Assembly: GCF_029382255.1 (NCBI RefSeq)
Contig: NZ_JARLLG010000002.1
Span: forward strand, 372,001-436,000
DNA from: Isoptericola croceus
GTDB lineage: Bacteria > Actinomycetota > Actinomycetes > Actinomycetales > Cellulomonadaceae
DNA length: 64,000 bases
Direction of reading: 5' to 3'
The first letter of the stretch is position 1. Each line of letters starts with the position of its first letter. Shown in pieces: positions 54,366 to 63,718 of the stretch. Both the position numbers and the translations under genes were made by a program. Below the pieces are notes generated by a model that had not been told where the DNA came from, made no database searches, and saw nothing but the letters and a program-made list of their open reading frames with translations.

Positions 54366-55835
54366 GTGCCCAGAACCTCCGGACGCCGCACGGACACCAC
54401 GTTCCCGCAGGGAAGTCACGCCGCCGCTACCTGGTCGATCCCGTCGGACTACGGTGGCATGACGTCGGCGCTGCTGCGCCGCTCCCGAACCTTCGTCGAG
54501 GAGGCGGGGGTGCCGGTCCAGATCCTGACCTTCTCCGCCACCCTCGACGTCGAGGAGACGCAGGCCAGGCTCCTGGAGCGGGGCGAGCTGGTGCCCGGCG
54601 TCACGCTGCGCAACGTCTGGGAGGACATCCGCGCGCTGTCCGACGAGCGGGTCGGGCCCCAGCCCGGCGCCGCCCCGGCGGTCCGGCCGCGAGGTACCCC
54701 CGGAGAGCTCGTGCGGGTCGAGGAGGACGACCAGGGCGACTCCCTGCGGGAGCTGCACTTCCGCCGTGACGGCACGCTCGCGGCCGTCGACGAACGGCGG
54801 CTCGCCGGACGACAGGTCACGCTGTACACCCGCGACGGGCGCGAGGGGCGCTCGTGGACCTCCGTCTGGGCGGTGTACCGCAAGTGGATCGACCACGTGC
54901 TCGCGGACGAGCCCGCGTACCTGATCGTCGACAGCAAGTCGTTGACGAAGTTCTTCGCCTCGCTGCGGCGCCCGAACATCTACACGGCGCAGCTCGTGCA
55001 CGGCGCCCACCTGACCGCTCGGGCGACCGACCCGCACGGTCCGCTCGCGCGGACCCGGGCGCCGCTCATCGAGCACATCGACGACTTCGACGCGATCGTG
55101 TTCCTCACCGAGGGCCAGCGACGCGACGTGCTGGAGCGCGTCGGGCCACGCGAGAACACGTACGTCATCCCCAACAGCACCGAGCTGCCGGCGGGGACCG
55201 CGCCGACGCGGCCCGACCGCCTGGCTGGCGCCATGCTTGCGAGTCTCAACGGGCGCAAGCGCGTCCCGCACGCCCTCCGCGGCGTGCAGCGGGCGGCCGC
55301 CCGGACCGGCCTCGGCATCACCCTCGACATCTACGGGGACGGCCCCGACCGCGAGAAGCTGGAGAGGGTTGCTGCCAAGATTCCGGGCGCGACGATGCAC
55401 GGCTTCGTCCGCGGCGCCGCCGACCGGCTCGCCGACGCCTCCTTTCTGGTGCTCACCAGCCGCGCCGAGGGGCTCCCGCTCGTCTTCGCGGAGGCGATGG
55501 CGCGGGGTTGCGTCCCGATCGCCTACGACATCCGGTACGGACCGGGGGACATCATCACGGACGGGGTGGACGGGTTCCTCGTCCCCTCGGGTGACATCGA
55601 CGCTCTGGCCGCCGCGATCGAACGGTTCGTCACGCTTGACGACACCGCCATGGAGGGCATGCGACGTGCCGCGATGGCGACGGCGCAGAAGTACGCCGCC
55701 CCGGCCGTCGTGAACCAGTGGGCCGACCTTCTCGCCGACGTCGTCAGGCGCCGTCCGGAGCCTGCCTCCGAGACGCCGGCGACGACGAGCCTGGCTCGCC
55801 GTGCGGCCGGTATGCTGCGCCGCGCCCCCCGCTGA
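54366..55835 (+). CDS. GT4-family glycosyltransferase (poly(glycerol-phosphate) glucosyltransferase-like)
   Basis: 489 residues. GT-B fold with GGMTSALLRRSRTF near the N-terminus, VHGAHLTARATDP, LTEGQRRDVLER and YVIPNST, the donor site LDIYGDGPDREKLERVA, MHGFVRG and LTSRAEGLPLVFAEAMARGC (E-x7-E). The extended N-terminal domain resembles TarM/GtfA enzymes that glycosylate teichoic acids or Ser-rich proteins. Followed 18 bases later by a CDP-glycerol glycerophosphotransferase-like gene, so a teichoic-acid acceptor is likely. Confidence 0.87.
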   Translation: MPRTSGRRTDTTFPQGSHAAATWSIPSDYGGMTSALLRRSRTFVEEAGVPVQILTFSATLDVEETQARLLERGELVPGVTLRNVWEDIRALSDERVGPQPGAAPAVRPRGTPGELVRVEEDDQGDSLRELHFRRDGTLAAVDERRLAGRQVTLYTRDGREGRSWTSVWAVYRKWIDHVLADEPAYLIVDSKSLTKFFASLRRPNIYTAQLVHGAHLTARATDPHGPLARTRAPLIEHIDDFDAIVFLTEGQRRDVLERVGPRENTYVIPNSTELPAGTAPTRPDRLAGAMLASLNGRKRVPHALRGVQRAAARTGLGITLDIYGDGPDREKLERVAAKIPGATMHGFVRGAADRLADASFLVLTSRAEGLPLVFAEAMARGCVPIAYDIRYGPGDIITDGVDGFLVPSGDIDALAAAIERFVTLDDTAMEGMRRAAMATAQKYAAPAVVNQWADLLADVVRRRPEPASETPATTSLARRAAGMLRRAPR

Positions 55836-55853
55836 CCCGAGCCCAGGAGTCCC

Positions 55854-57116
55854 ATGCCCGCCACACCTCGCGGTGCCACGTTCCGTCGACGGATCAGGTC
55901 CCTCGGCGGACGGCTGATCCGCCGGCTCGGCCTGCTTCCCGCCGGTACCCCGGACAGTCGCGGCGAGGACGCGGCGCTGCTCGGCAGGTCCTGGCCGTAC
56001 GAGGTGCTCGTCTACTTCGCCGACACCCCTGAGGCCCTGTACCAGCTCGAACAGTGGTACGAGACGCTGAGAGCGCTCGACGAGACGCATCCCGTCGTCG
56101 TCGTGACCCGCGACTCGCGGACCGCTGCGGCGGTGCGCCGCGACTCCGGGCTGGCCGTCCGCACGGTGGCGCACTACACGACGCTCGACGACGTCCTGAA
56201 ACGCTCGACGACCAAGCTGGCGCTCTACGTGAACCACAACCCTGAGAACTTCACCTGCCTGCGGTTCGGCAGCCTGGTGCACGCCTCGCTGATGCACGGC
56301 GACAGCGACAAGGTCGTGACGGTGTCGAACCAGACCAAGGCCTACGACTTCTCGTTCGTCGCGGGGCAGGCAGCCGTCGAGCGGATGGCGCGCTTCAGCA
56401 CGCTGTACGACGCCCGCGCGCGCTGCGTGCCGGTCGGTCGCCCGCAGCTCGACGGGCAGCTGCGGCTGCGGGCCGAGACGCAGCGCGGCACGGTACCGAC
56501 CGTCCTCTACGCGCCGACGTGGGAGGGCGGCCAGCCGTCCGCCGAGTACGGGTCGGTGGCCACCCACGGGCTGCGGCTCGTCCGCACCCTCGTCGAGTCG
56601 GGACGCTACCGCGTGGTGTACCGCCCGCACCCGCTGACCGGGGTGCGCGACGCCGCGTACGGCGACGCCGACGCGGCGATCCGGGAGTATCTGGACGGGG
56701 CGCCCGCTCCGGCGTCGGGCAGCCCCCACGCGACCGACACCCACCGCGACGTCGGTCCGGCGTTCGCGGCCGCAGACCTGCTCGTGTGCGACGTCTCCGG
56801 CGTCGCGATGGACTGGCTCGCGACGGGGGCGCCGATCGTCGTCACCCGGCCCGCCGGCGAGGCGGTGATCGCCACGAGCCCGCTGCTCGAGCTGGCGCCC
56901 GCGCTGTCCGTCGAGGCACTCGGGCAGCTTCTTGAGATCGTCGACCGGGAACTGCACGACGACACGACGCGCGAGGAGCGTCTGCGGTTGCGCGAGCACT
57001 ACCTCGGCGACACGTCCCCGGGGGCGGCGACGAGCCGTTTCGTCGCCGCGTGCGAGGAACTCATGGCCGTCCGGGACCGCGAGGTCGCCCGCATCGAGCG
57101 CGAGCTCAGTCGCTGA
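55854..57116 (+). CDS. CDP-glycerol glycerophosphotransferase-family protein (TagB/TagF-like), copy 1
   Basis: 420 residues; CAGGAG precedes the ATG. The Glyphos_transf fold has LVHASLMHGDSDKVVTVSNQ, FVAGQAAVERM, VPTVLYAPTWEGG, VVYRPHPLTGV (catalytic HP) and VCDVSGVAMDWLATGAPIVV. The N-terminal basic helix could bind the membrane. These enzymes join glycerol- or ribitol-phosphate units in wall teichoic acid. Shares a fold and many motifs with the convergent gene 57106-58365. Confidence 0.88.
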   Translation: MPATPRGATFRRRIRSLGGRLIRRLGLLPAGTPDSRGEDAALLGRSWPYEVLVYFADTPEALYQLEQWYETLRALDETHPVVVVTRDSRTAAAVRRDSGLAVRTVAHYTTLDDVLKRSTTKLALYVNHNPENFTCLRFGSLVHASLMHGDSDKVVTVSNQTKAYDFSFVAGQAAVERMARFSTLYDARARCVPVGRPQLDGQLRLRAETQRGTVPTVLYAPTWEGGQPSAEYGSVATHGLRLVRTLVESGRYRVVYRPHPLTGVRDAAYGDADAAIREYLDGAPAPASGSPHATDTHRDVGPAFAAADLLVCDVSGVAMDWLATGAPIVVTRPAGEAVIATSPLLELAPALSVEALGQLLEIVDRELHDDTTREERLRLREHYLGDTSPGAATSRFVAACEELMAVRDREVARIERELSR

Positions 57117-58365
57117 GGAGCAGGGCGTCTCGGCGGTCCGTGCACCCGACGACGAAGTCCAGGAAGCGGCGGCTGCTCTCACCCCGGGCGAAGCCGAAGT
57201 AGTGGTCGCGCATCCGGGCCCGATCCCCGCGCAGCGGGTCGTTGGCGAGGTTCGCCGCCAGGAGCCTCGCCAGGTCCCCGGCCGTTCCGCCGTCGATGAT
57301 GTCCACGGCGGCGGCGAGCGGCGCCTCGGCGAGCAGCCGCTCGCGGTCCGTGCGTCGGTCGGTGAGCACGATCGGTGCCTCGGGCCGGAGGTACAGGAAG
57401 TCGAGACCGACCGACGAGATGTCGGTGACAAGCAGGTCGACGTCGTCGAACAGGCCGAGGATGTTCTCCTCGAAGGGCATGGCGTGGCCGGCCACAGGGC
57501 CCTGCTCCGCGAGGAGCCGCTTGATTGCGGCGTGGGCGGCCGCCACGGGCCTGTCGTCGGTCGTGAACACCCGGGGGTGCGGCTTGTAGACGACGCGGAC
57601 GTCGTCGCGTGCCACGAGAGCCCGGACGATCTCCACCCCGTAGCGGTCGAGGGACGTGTAGTTGTTGGCCTCGTCCTCCCCGGACCACGTCGGCGCGTAG
57701 AGCACGGTGCGCCGCCCGTCGACGGGGGAGAGGAGCGGAGCGACCTCCAGGTCCAGCTGGGGCCGCCCGCACACCACGAGGTTGTCGTGGTCGAAATTGA
57801 TCAGGGCGCGACGGTGCCGCTCGACGGCGGCCTGGCCGGCCACGACGACGTGGTCGTAGGCCTTCGCCTGATTGGAGACCATCGAGATCTTGTCGGACTC
57901 GCCGTGGTTGACATGCACGTGCAGCGCCCGTTGGTAGATGAGCGACTGGAAGTTCCGCATGCCGTTGTTGACGTAGATGATCGTCTTGGTGTCGACCTGG
58001 TCGTAGATGCGACGCAGCCCGTCGAGCTTGCGCGTGAAGAGCACCGGGAGGCTGGTGGAGGCGCGCAGCATCGTCGTCGTCGCCCAGTTCCGGGTCACGA
58101 TCGCCAGCGGGCGGTGCTGCGCGACCTGCTCGAGGACCGGAAGCCACTGCTGGATCTGGTAGCCGAGCTCGGGCGGGTCGGCGAAGTAGGCCACCACGGG
58201 GTAGCGGGGCAGCTCCTCGAGCTCAGGGTCGAAGAGCGGCGGCTCGCCGACCACCGACTGCCGGACGAGGCGGTTGGCCACGTTCCCCACCCGGAGCAGG
58301 AACTGGCCGACACGGGCGCGGCCGCGATCGGTGATCGAACGACGCGGCAAGCTGACGTGGGACAT
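57106..58365 (-). CDS. CDP-glycerol glycerophosphotransferase-family protein (TagB/TagF-like), copy 2
   Basis: 419 residues; GGAAGG about 6 bases before ATG at 58363-58365. Parallel motifs to copy 1: HVHVNHGESDKISMVSNQ, VVAGQAAVERHR, RTVLYAPTWSGE, VVYKPHPRVFTT and VTDISSVGLDFLYLRPEAPI. An extra insert (AAAHAAIKRLLAEQGPVAG) follows the HP region. Likely adds a polyol-phosphate to the same wall polymer. Its 3' end overlaps copy 1 by 11 bases, convergent. Confidence 0.88.
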   Translation of the reverse strand: MSHVSLPRRSITDRGRARVGQFLLRVGNVANRLVRQSVVGEPPLFDPELEELPRYPVVAYFADPPELGYQIQQWLPVLEQVAQHRPLAIVTRNWATTTMLRASTSLPVLFTRKLDGLRRIYDQVDTKTIIYVNNGMRNFQSLIYQRALHVHVNHGESDKISMVSNQAKAYDHVVVAGQAAVERHRRALINFDHDNLVVCGRPQLDLEVAPLLSPVDGRRTVLYAPTWSGEDEANNYTSLDRYGVEIVRALVARDDVRVVYKPHPRVFTTDDRPVAAAHAAIKRLLAEQGPVAGHAMPFEENILGLFDDVDLLVTDISSVGLDFLYLRPEAPIVLTDRRTDRERLLAEAPLAAAVDIIDGGTAGDLARLLAANLANDPLRGDRARMRDHYFGFARGESSRRFLDFVVGCTDRRDALLLSD

Positions 58366-58506
58366 CCTTACCTTCCTGAGTGGGCAGAGGCCGGCGGCAC
58401 GCCGAGTATTTCACGTTCGGGCAGGTCACCGTGTCCGCTGGCCACGGTAGGATCGACGGGCCGGAAGGCACTCTGCCGTACTCCAGAAGACAGGTATGCA
58501 AAGTCC

Positions 58507-59514
58507 GTGACCACCGACTCCACCACGAGCGCCACCTCGGGTGACCGCGGGACCCCAGGCCGCGGCGCCGAACGGCCGCCCCTGCCGGAACCACCGCCAC
58601 CGATCGTTCCCGGTACCACTGCCGCGGAGCGTCGCGCTCTGGCCGAGCAGCACGGCCTGACAAAGATGGGCGTCCGACCGCCGTTGTGGTCGTACGTCAA
58701 GGACGTCGCGTCCCGATGGGCCTTCATCCGAGTGCTCGGCACGGCGACCGCGTACGCCAAGAACCAGAACACCTACCTCGGGCAGCTCTGGGCGATCCTC
58801 AACCCGGTGCTGAACGCTGCGGTCTACGTGATCATCTTCGGGCTGATCCTCCGGACGAGCCGTGGGGTCGAGAACACGATCGCGTTCATCGTGATCGGTG
58901 TCTTCCTGTTCCGGTTCGTCGAGCAGTCCGTCAACGGCGGGGCGCAGTCGATCAACAAGCGGACGAACCTGATCCGTTCGCTGCACTTCCCCCGCGCGGT
59001 GCTGCCGATCTCCAACGTCGTGTCGCACCTCGCGACGCTCCTGCCCGCGCTGGTCGTGATGGGGCTCATCGTGCTCGCCTCGGGCCTGCTGGCGGACTAC
59101 GACCCCGTGTACATCACCTGGCAGTGGCTGCTCCTCCTCCCGGCGGTCGCGCTGATGTGGGTCTTCAACATGGGGCTGGCCTTCATCATGGCGCGCGCCG
59201 TGGCCATCACGCCCGACCTGGACAACATCATCTCGTTCGTCCTGCGCTTCGCGATGTACGGCTCGGGCGTGATCTTCCCGCTGGCGCACTACGTCGGCAG
59301 GCTGCCGGAGTCCGTGCAGGTCTGGCTGGAGCCGGTGCTCACCTACCAGCCGATCGCCGTCTACCTCTATCTGGGGCGTTCGTCGCTGATGGAGGAGGAT
59401 GCGTTCGTCCAGGATCCGGTCATGTGGATCCTCGGTGTCGTGTGGGCGATCTTCTTCTTCGTGGTGGGCTTCATCATCTTCTGGCGTGGCGAAGAGAGGT
59501 ACGGACGTGACTGA
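58507..59514 (+). CDS. tagG: ABC-2-type polysaccharide/teichoic acid exporter permease (TagG/Wzm)
   Basis: 335 residues from GTG. A Pro-rich cytoplasmic N-terminus (about 1-70) is followed by six hydrophobic segments from about 98 to 325 with ABC2-membrane motifs NTYLGQLWAILNPVLNAAVY, LIRSLHFPRAVLPISNVVSH and YGSGVIFPLAHYV. Exports lipid-linked polymer across the membrane with the ATPase encoded next, whose start overlaps by 8 bases. TAGGAT (58447-58452) and TATGCA (58495-58500) are candidate -10 boxes. Confidence 0.93.
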   Translation: MTTDSTTSATSGDRGTPGRGAERPPLPEPPPPIVPGTTAAERRALAEQHGLTKMGVRPPLWSYVKDVASRWAFIRVLGTATAYAKNQNTYLGQLWAILNPVLNAAVYVIIFGLILRTSRGVENTIAFIVIGVFLFRFVEQSVNGGAQSINKRTNLIRSLHFPRAVLPISNVVSHLATLLPALVVMGLIVLASGLLADYDPVYITWQWLLLLPAVALMWVFNMGLAFIMARAVAITPDLDNIISFVLRFAMYGSGVIFPLAHYVGRLPESVQVWLEPVLTYQPIAVYLYLGRSSLMEEDAFVQDPVMWILGVVWAIFFFVVGFIIFWRGEERYGRD

Positions 59515-60457
59515 CGACGTGAGCGAGGCCGACGCCGACCTCGACTTCGACATGGAGCTCGAGGACGACGACGCCGGCGAGCACGCCGAGAACATCCCGC
59601 TGGGTACTCCCTGTCTCGTCGTGGACGACCTGCACATCGTCTTCCGCGTGTTCGGTGGCAAGCAGCACGCACGTGCGAAGCGTTCGGGAGCGCCGGTCAA
59701 GGATCCCGCTCCGGTCAAGCGCAGCGTCGTCAAGCGCCTGCTCGGTGCCGGGCGACAGCACGTCGGGGCGGTGAGCGAGGTCCACGCCGTGCGCGGGGTG
59801 TCCTTCACCGCACGGCACGGCGAGTCCATCGGGATCGTCGGCGTCAACGGGTCCGGCAAGTCGACGCTGCTGCGTGCGATCACCGGCCTGATCCCGCCGC
59901 ACTCCGGGTCGGTCTACGTCGACGGCGAGCCCGCCCTGCTCGGCGTGAACGCGGCGCTCATGCCGCAGATGACCGGTAGCAAGAACATCGAGATCGGCGG
60001 CCTCGCACTGGGCATGACGCCGAAGCAGGTGGACGAGAAGTTCGACGAGGTCGTGGAGTTCGCCGACATCGGCAGCTTCGTCGACCTGCCGATGAAGACG
60101 TACTCCTCCGGCATGGCGGCCCGCCTGCGGTTCGCGATCAGCTCGGCCGCGATCCCGGACATCCTCATGGTGGACGAGGCGCTGGCCACGGGCGACGCCG
60201 CGTTCAAGGCACGCTCCAAGGCGCGGATCGAGGAGGTCCGCCAGCAGGCGGGGACCGTGTTCCTGGTGAGCCACTCGATCTCCACGATCGAGGCGATGTG
60301 CACGCGTGTGCTGTGGATGCACCGGGGCAAGGTCGTCATGGACGGCCCCGTCGAGGAGGTCACCGCGGCCTACCGTCAGTTCGTCCGGGCGCACCGCCAG
60401 GCCCGGTCAGGCGGCCGCGCGGGCGGCAGGCGGCGCAAGCGCAACGAGAAGGACTGA
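59507..60457 (+). CDS. tagH: ABC-type polysaccharide/teichoic acid exporter ATPase (TagH/Wzt)
   Basis: 316 residues from GTG, with GAGAGG upstream. Walker A GVNGSGKST is at 112-120, signature YSSGMAARLRFAIS, Walker B ILMVDEALATGD and H-loop VSHS. An acidic N-terminal extension (about 1-32: SEADADLDFDMELEDDDAGE) is unusual, and the basic tail GGRAGGRRRKRNEKD contrasts with it. No Wzt carbohydrate-binding domain, so export is probably not coupled to a chain-end tag. Partner of tagG. Confidence 0.94.
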   Translation: MTDDVSEADADLDFDMELEDDDAGEHAENIPLGTPCLVVDDLHIVFRVFGGKQHARAKRSGAPVKDPAPVKRSVVKRLLGAGRQHVGAVSEVHAVRGVSFTARHGESIGIVGVNGSGKSTLLRAITGLIPPHSGSVYVDGEPALLGVNAALMPQMTGSKNIEIGGLALGMTPKQVDEKFDEVVEFADIGSFVDLPMKTYSSGMAARLRFAISSAAIPDILMVDEALATGDAAFKARSKARIEEVRQQAGTVFLVSHSISTIEAMCTRVLWMHRGKVVMDGPVEEVTAAYRQFVRAHRQARSGGRAGGRRRKRNEKD

Positions 60458-60473
60458 GGACGGCGCCGGTCGC

Positions 60474-61697
60474 TCAGAGGATCGCGCGCACCTGCGCCAC
60501 GGCGTCCTCGACGGACGTCACCGACGTGTCGACGACCAGGTCGGCGTCGTCCGGCTCCTCGTACGGCGAGGAGATCCCGGTGAACTCGGGGATCTCCCCG
60601 GCACGCGCCTTGGCGTAGAGCCCCTTGCGGTCGCGGGCCTCGCACACCTCCAGCGGCGTCGAGACGTGCACCAGCACGAAGCGTCCGGCGGCCTCGGCGT
60701 GCTCGCGCACGCGGGCGCGGCCGCTGGCGAACGGCGCGATCGGCGCCGCGACGGCGATCCCGCCGTGGTACGCGACGAGGGAGGCCACGTAGCCGATCCG
60801 TTCGACGTTCAGCTCGCGCGAGGCCTTGTCGAACCCGAGCCCCTTGGACAGGTGCTGCCGCACTTCATCGCCGTCGAGCAGCGTGGTGTGGAGGCCTTCG
60901 TCGTCGAGCTCGGCGGCCAGGGCGCGCGCGACGGTGGACTTGCCCGAGCCGGACAGGCCGGTGAAGAACACGACCGTGCCCTCCTGCCGGGCGCCGTGCG
61001 CGGCACGGCTCACCTCGCGCGCCACCGGTCCGGGGTACAGCGCGGCGACCTCGTCGTCCCACAGCGTCGCGAGGCGGGCCAGGCGCTCGCGCGTCGCCGG
61101 CGTCCGGCGGTCGGCGAGCCGGACGATCCGGTCCGCGCCGTAGCGCGCCGCGACGTCCTCCCAGGCGAGCCCGGCGTCGGGCGCCCACGGGACGACGGCG
61201 GCGATCACGCGTGGCGCGCCGCCGTCGAGCACGGCGTCGCGCACCACGGTGGCGGCGCGGGCGAGCCCAGGGCCGCCGAGCGTGCCGGGCGCCGGAGGGC
61301 GACGGGCGGCCGGTGCGAGCACGAGGACCGTCGCGGCGCCGGCGGTGACGTCGCCCAGGGCGGCCAGCTCGTCGAGGGTGGGTGGTTCGTCGACGACGAG
61401 TGCGAGGACGTCGGCGTCCGGGCCGACGGCGCGGCGTACCGCGTCGTGGACGTCGTGGGCCGTGCGACGCAGCGTGGGGTCCCAGTGCGGGCCGGCGGCA
61501 CCGGCCAAGGGCTTGACGCCGGTCGCCGTCCCGGTGGCGTCCCGGACGGCGAGCGGGGTGTTCTCCGCGTCGGTCAGGGTGACGGGGCCGTCCGGCAGAC
61601 CCGGGAGGTCCATCGTCGCGGTGCCACCGCCGAGGTGGAGCTCGAGCAGGTCGAGCTCGTCGGGGGTGAGGACGTGAGTGGAGGTCGGCAGGTTCAT
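60474..61697 (-). CDS. cysC: Adenylyl-sulfate kinase with N-terminal ATP-sulfurylase-like region
   Basis: 407 residues. The kinase domain (about 240-407) has Walker [10 protein letters not shown] (247-255), [17 protein letters not shown], and [23 protein letters not shown] and is complete. The first ~230 residues contain a PUA-like start ([15 protein letters not shown]) and a weakly ATP-sulfurylase-like part without its HNP/HxxH motifs, so it is probably non-catalytic. Makes PAPS from APS, the sulfate donor for sulfotransferases. ATG overlaps the TauE stop. Convergent with tagH by 16 bases. Confidence 0.92.
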   Translation of the reverse strand: MNLPTSTHVLTPDELDLLELHLGGGTATMDLPGLPDGPVTLTDAENTPLAVRDATGTATGVKPLAGAAGPHWDPTLRRTAHDVHDAVRRAVGPDADVLALVVDEPPTLDELAALGDVTAGAATVLVLAPAARRPPAPGTLGGPGLARAATVVRDAVLDGGAPRVIAAVVPWAPDAGLAWEDVAARYGADRIVRLADRRTPATRERLARLATLWDDEVAALYPGPVAREVSRAAHGARQEGTVVFFTGLSGSGKSTVARALAAELDDEGLHTTLLDGDEVRQHLSKGLGFDKASRELNVERIGYVASLVAYHGGIAVAAPIAPFASGRARVREHAEAAGRFVLVHVSTPLEVCEARDRKGLYAKARAGEIPEFTGISSPYEEPDDADLVVDTSVTSVEDAVAQVRAIL

Positions 61698-62644
61698 GGG
61701 TTCTCGGTGCTGTCCTTCGTGACGGTGACCGCCGCGGCGGGCGGCGGGGGCGGGCGCTTCCTGAGCTGCTCGCGCACGACCACCCAGGCGAGGTTGCCGA
61801 GCACGAGGGCCGCGACGGCGGCAGCGGCGACGACCGCGACCGGCGCCCCGAGCAGCTTGAGACCAGAGGCGAGGAGCAGGATCGCCAGCGCGCGGCGGAT
61901 GAGCCCGCCGGGAGCGCGGCTGGAGACCTGGGCGCCGAACCAGGCGCCGGGGATCGCGCCGAGCAGCAGGGACGTGGTGAGGTCGAGGGAGAACTCGCCG
62001 TAGAGCAGGTGGCCGAGGGAGGCAGCGGCCACCAGAGGGACGGCCTGCACGAGGTCCGTGCCGACCAGGTTCGACGCCTTGAGCGCGGGGTAGAGCATCA
62101 GCAGCGCGACGATGATGATGGAGCCCGAGCCCACCGACGTCATCCCGACCAGGAGGCCGGCGACGGCACCGAGAAGCACTGTGGGCGCCTTGCGCACCAC
62201 GACCTCGGCGTTCGAGGGGCGCGCCGGCCCCTCGCCGAGCGCCCGACGATGCTGCACCATGCCGAGCGTGGCGCGGACGACGAGCATGGTCGCCGCGAGC
62301 AGCAGGGCGACGCCGAGGACGACCTGCAGCGCCTCGTCGAGGGAGTCGCCGAAGGGCAGCGCCCGGATGAGGAACACCCCGCAGAACGCGGCCGGCACCG
62401 AACCGACGCACAGCCACAGGACGAGCTGGAGGTTGACCGTCCTGCGGCGCAGGTGGACGATCGCCCCGGCGGGCTTCATGAAGAGGCTCGCGACGATGTC
62501 GCTGGAGACGGCGACGAGCGGGTCGATGCGGAAGACGAAGATCAGCATCGGTGTCATGAGCGCGCCGCCGCCCATCCCTGTCAGGCCGACGATGAAGCCG
62601 ACGAGCAGACCTCCGACGATCAGACCGGGATCGATGTCGATCAT
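61694..62644 (-). CDS. TauE/SafE-family sulfite/organosulfur or sulfate carrier
   Basis: 316 residues with about eight hydrophobic segments in two inverted-repeat halves. Family motifs [15 protein letters not shown] near the N-terminus and [20 protein letters not shown] in the second half; the central loop carries [12 protein letters not shown]. Such proteins move sulfite, sulfoacetate or sulfate. Linkage to cysC by a 4-base overlap points to a sulfur anion. ATG at 62642-62644 has no good ribosome site, and the promoter is unclear. Divergent from cysQ. Confidence 0.9.
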   Translation of the reverse strand: MIDIDPGLIVGGLLVGFIVGLTGMGGGALMTPMLIFVFRIDPLVAVSSDIVASLFMKPAGAIVHLRRRTVNLQLVLWLCVGSVPAAFCGVFLIRALPFGDSLDEALQVVLGVALLLAATMLVVRATLGMVQHRRALGEGPARPSNAEVVVRKAPTVLLGAVAGLLVGMTSVGSGSIIIVALLMLYPALKASNLVGTDLVQAVPLVAAASLGHLLYGEFSLDLTTSLLLGAIPGAWFGAQVSSRAPGGLIRRALAILLLASGLKLLGAPVAVVAAAAVAALVLGNLAWVVVREQLRKRPPPPPAAAVTVTKDSTENP

Positions 62645-62759
62645 GCCTGGTCGCCGCCACCGTCCCGCGCCGTGCGGGCGCGCGGACAGCCCGAGAGGAC
62701 CACGCGGCGCGTGCGTCTCGGCCGTCGGGTGCTCCAGGTGGCAGGCATGGTGGGAATGG

Positions 62760-62765
62760 TAGCCT
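62760..62765 (+). promoter_or_regulatory. Candidate -10 box (TAGCCT) of the cysQ-cysD operon
   Basis: Would start transcription about 45 bases before ATG at 62819, leaving AAGGAG as ribosome site. No clear -35. Confidence 0.35.
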
Positions 62766-62818
62766 CAGCGGCGTCCCAGGGCCGCGGTGCGCCATCTCCC
62801 GAGACGTCAAGGAGCTCG

Positions 62819-63718
62819 ATGTCCACGACCACCCCGGTCTACCCCGAACCGGTGCTCGACGACGCCATACTCGCTGCCGCGCTGGCCGAGGGCGCGGGGG
62901 CCGTGCTGCTCGCCCTGCGCGCCGAGGTCGACGCCGCCGGTGGCACCTTCGACCCGCGCCGGCTCAAGGACGCGGGCGACGCTGCCGCCCAGTCGTGGCT
63001 GGCCGCGGCGCTCGCGCACGCACGGCCCGGCGACGCCGTCCTGTCGGAGGAGGCCAAGGACGACGCCGCGCGGACGGGTGCCGACCGTGTCTGGATCATC
63101 GACCCGCTGGACGGCACCCGAGAGTTCGCCGAGCGCCTGACCGACGGCGCGGAGGGTCCGGGGGAGTGGCGCGACGACTTCGCCGTCCACGTCGCCCTGT
63201 GGGTCCGTGGGGCCGACGGCGGCACGGTCGGCCCCGGTGGGCTGGCTGCTGGCGCCGTGGCCCTGCCCGCCCGCGACGTCGTGCACGCGACCGGTGCGCC
63301 GTCGGCGGCCGCGGAGCGAGAGGCTGACGCCCGCGCCGTGCTGGCGGGGGAGCGGCCGCTGCGCATCGCCGCGAGCCGTAGCCGCCCTCCGGCGTTCGTC
63401 GCCGAGCTCGCCGAGCGCGACGACGTCGAGCTGGTGCCCATGGGCTCGGCGGGGGTGAAGGTGGTCTCCGCCGTGGACGGTAGTGTCGATGCCTACGTGC
63501 ACGGCGGTGGCCAGTACGAGTGGGACTCCGCGGCGCCGGTCGCGGTAGCGCTCGCCGCCGGGTACGACTGCACGAGGCTCGACGGGACCCCGCTCGAGTA
63601 CAACCGCCAGGACCCCTGGCTCCCCGATCTGTTCGTCTGCCACCCGGCCCTGGCCGCGCACCTGCGTGCGGCGCTCCAGCAGGTCGGCGTGGCGATCAAG
63701 GAAGGTGCCCAGTCGTGA
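62819..63718 (+). CDS. cysQ: 3'(2'),5'-bisphosphate nucleotidase
   Basis: 299 residues; AAGGAG 4-5 bases before the ATG. Inositol-monophosphatase fold with metal sites SEEAK (about 77), DPLDGTREF (D95, D98) and a C-terminal [19 protein letters not shown]. Hydrolyses PAP, the inhibitory by-product of sulfotransferases and PAPS reductase, to AMP. A Gly-rich insert ([13 protein letters not shown]) is present between the metal motif and the core. Overlaps cysD by GTGA, tying it to sulfate activation. Confidence 0.92.
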   Translation: MSTTTPVYPEPVLDDAILAAALAEGAGAVLLALRAEVDAAGGTFDPRRLKDAGDAAAQSWLAAALAHARPGDAVLSEEAKDDAARTGADRVWIIDPLDGTREFAERLTDGAEGPGEWRDDFAVHVALWVRGADGGTVGPGGLAAGAVALPARDVVHATGAPSAAAEREADARAVLAGERPLRIAASRSRPPAFVAELAERDDVELVPMGSAGVKVVSAVDGSVDAYVHGGGQYEWDSAAPVAVALAAGYDCTRLDGTPLEYNRQDPWLPDLFVCHPALAAHLRAALQQVGVAIKEGAQS

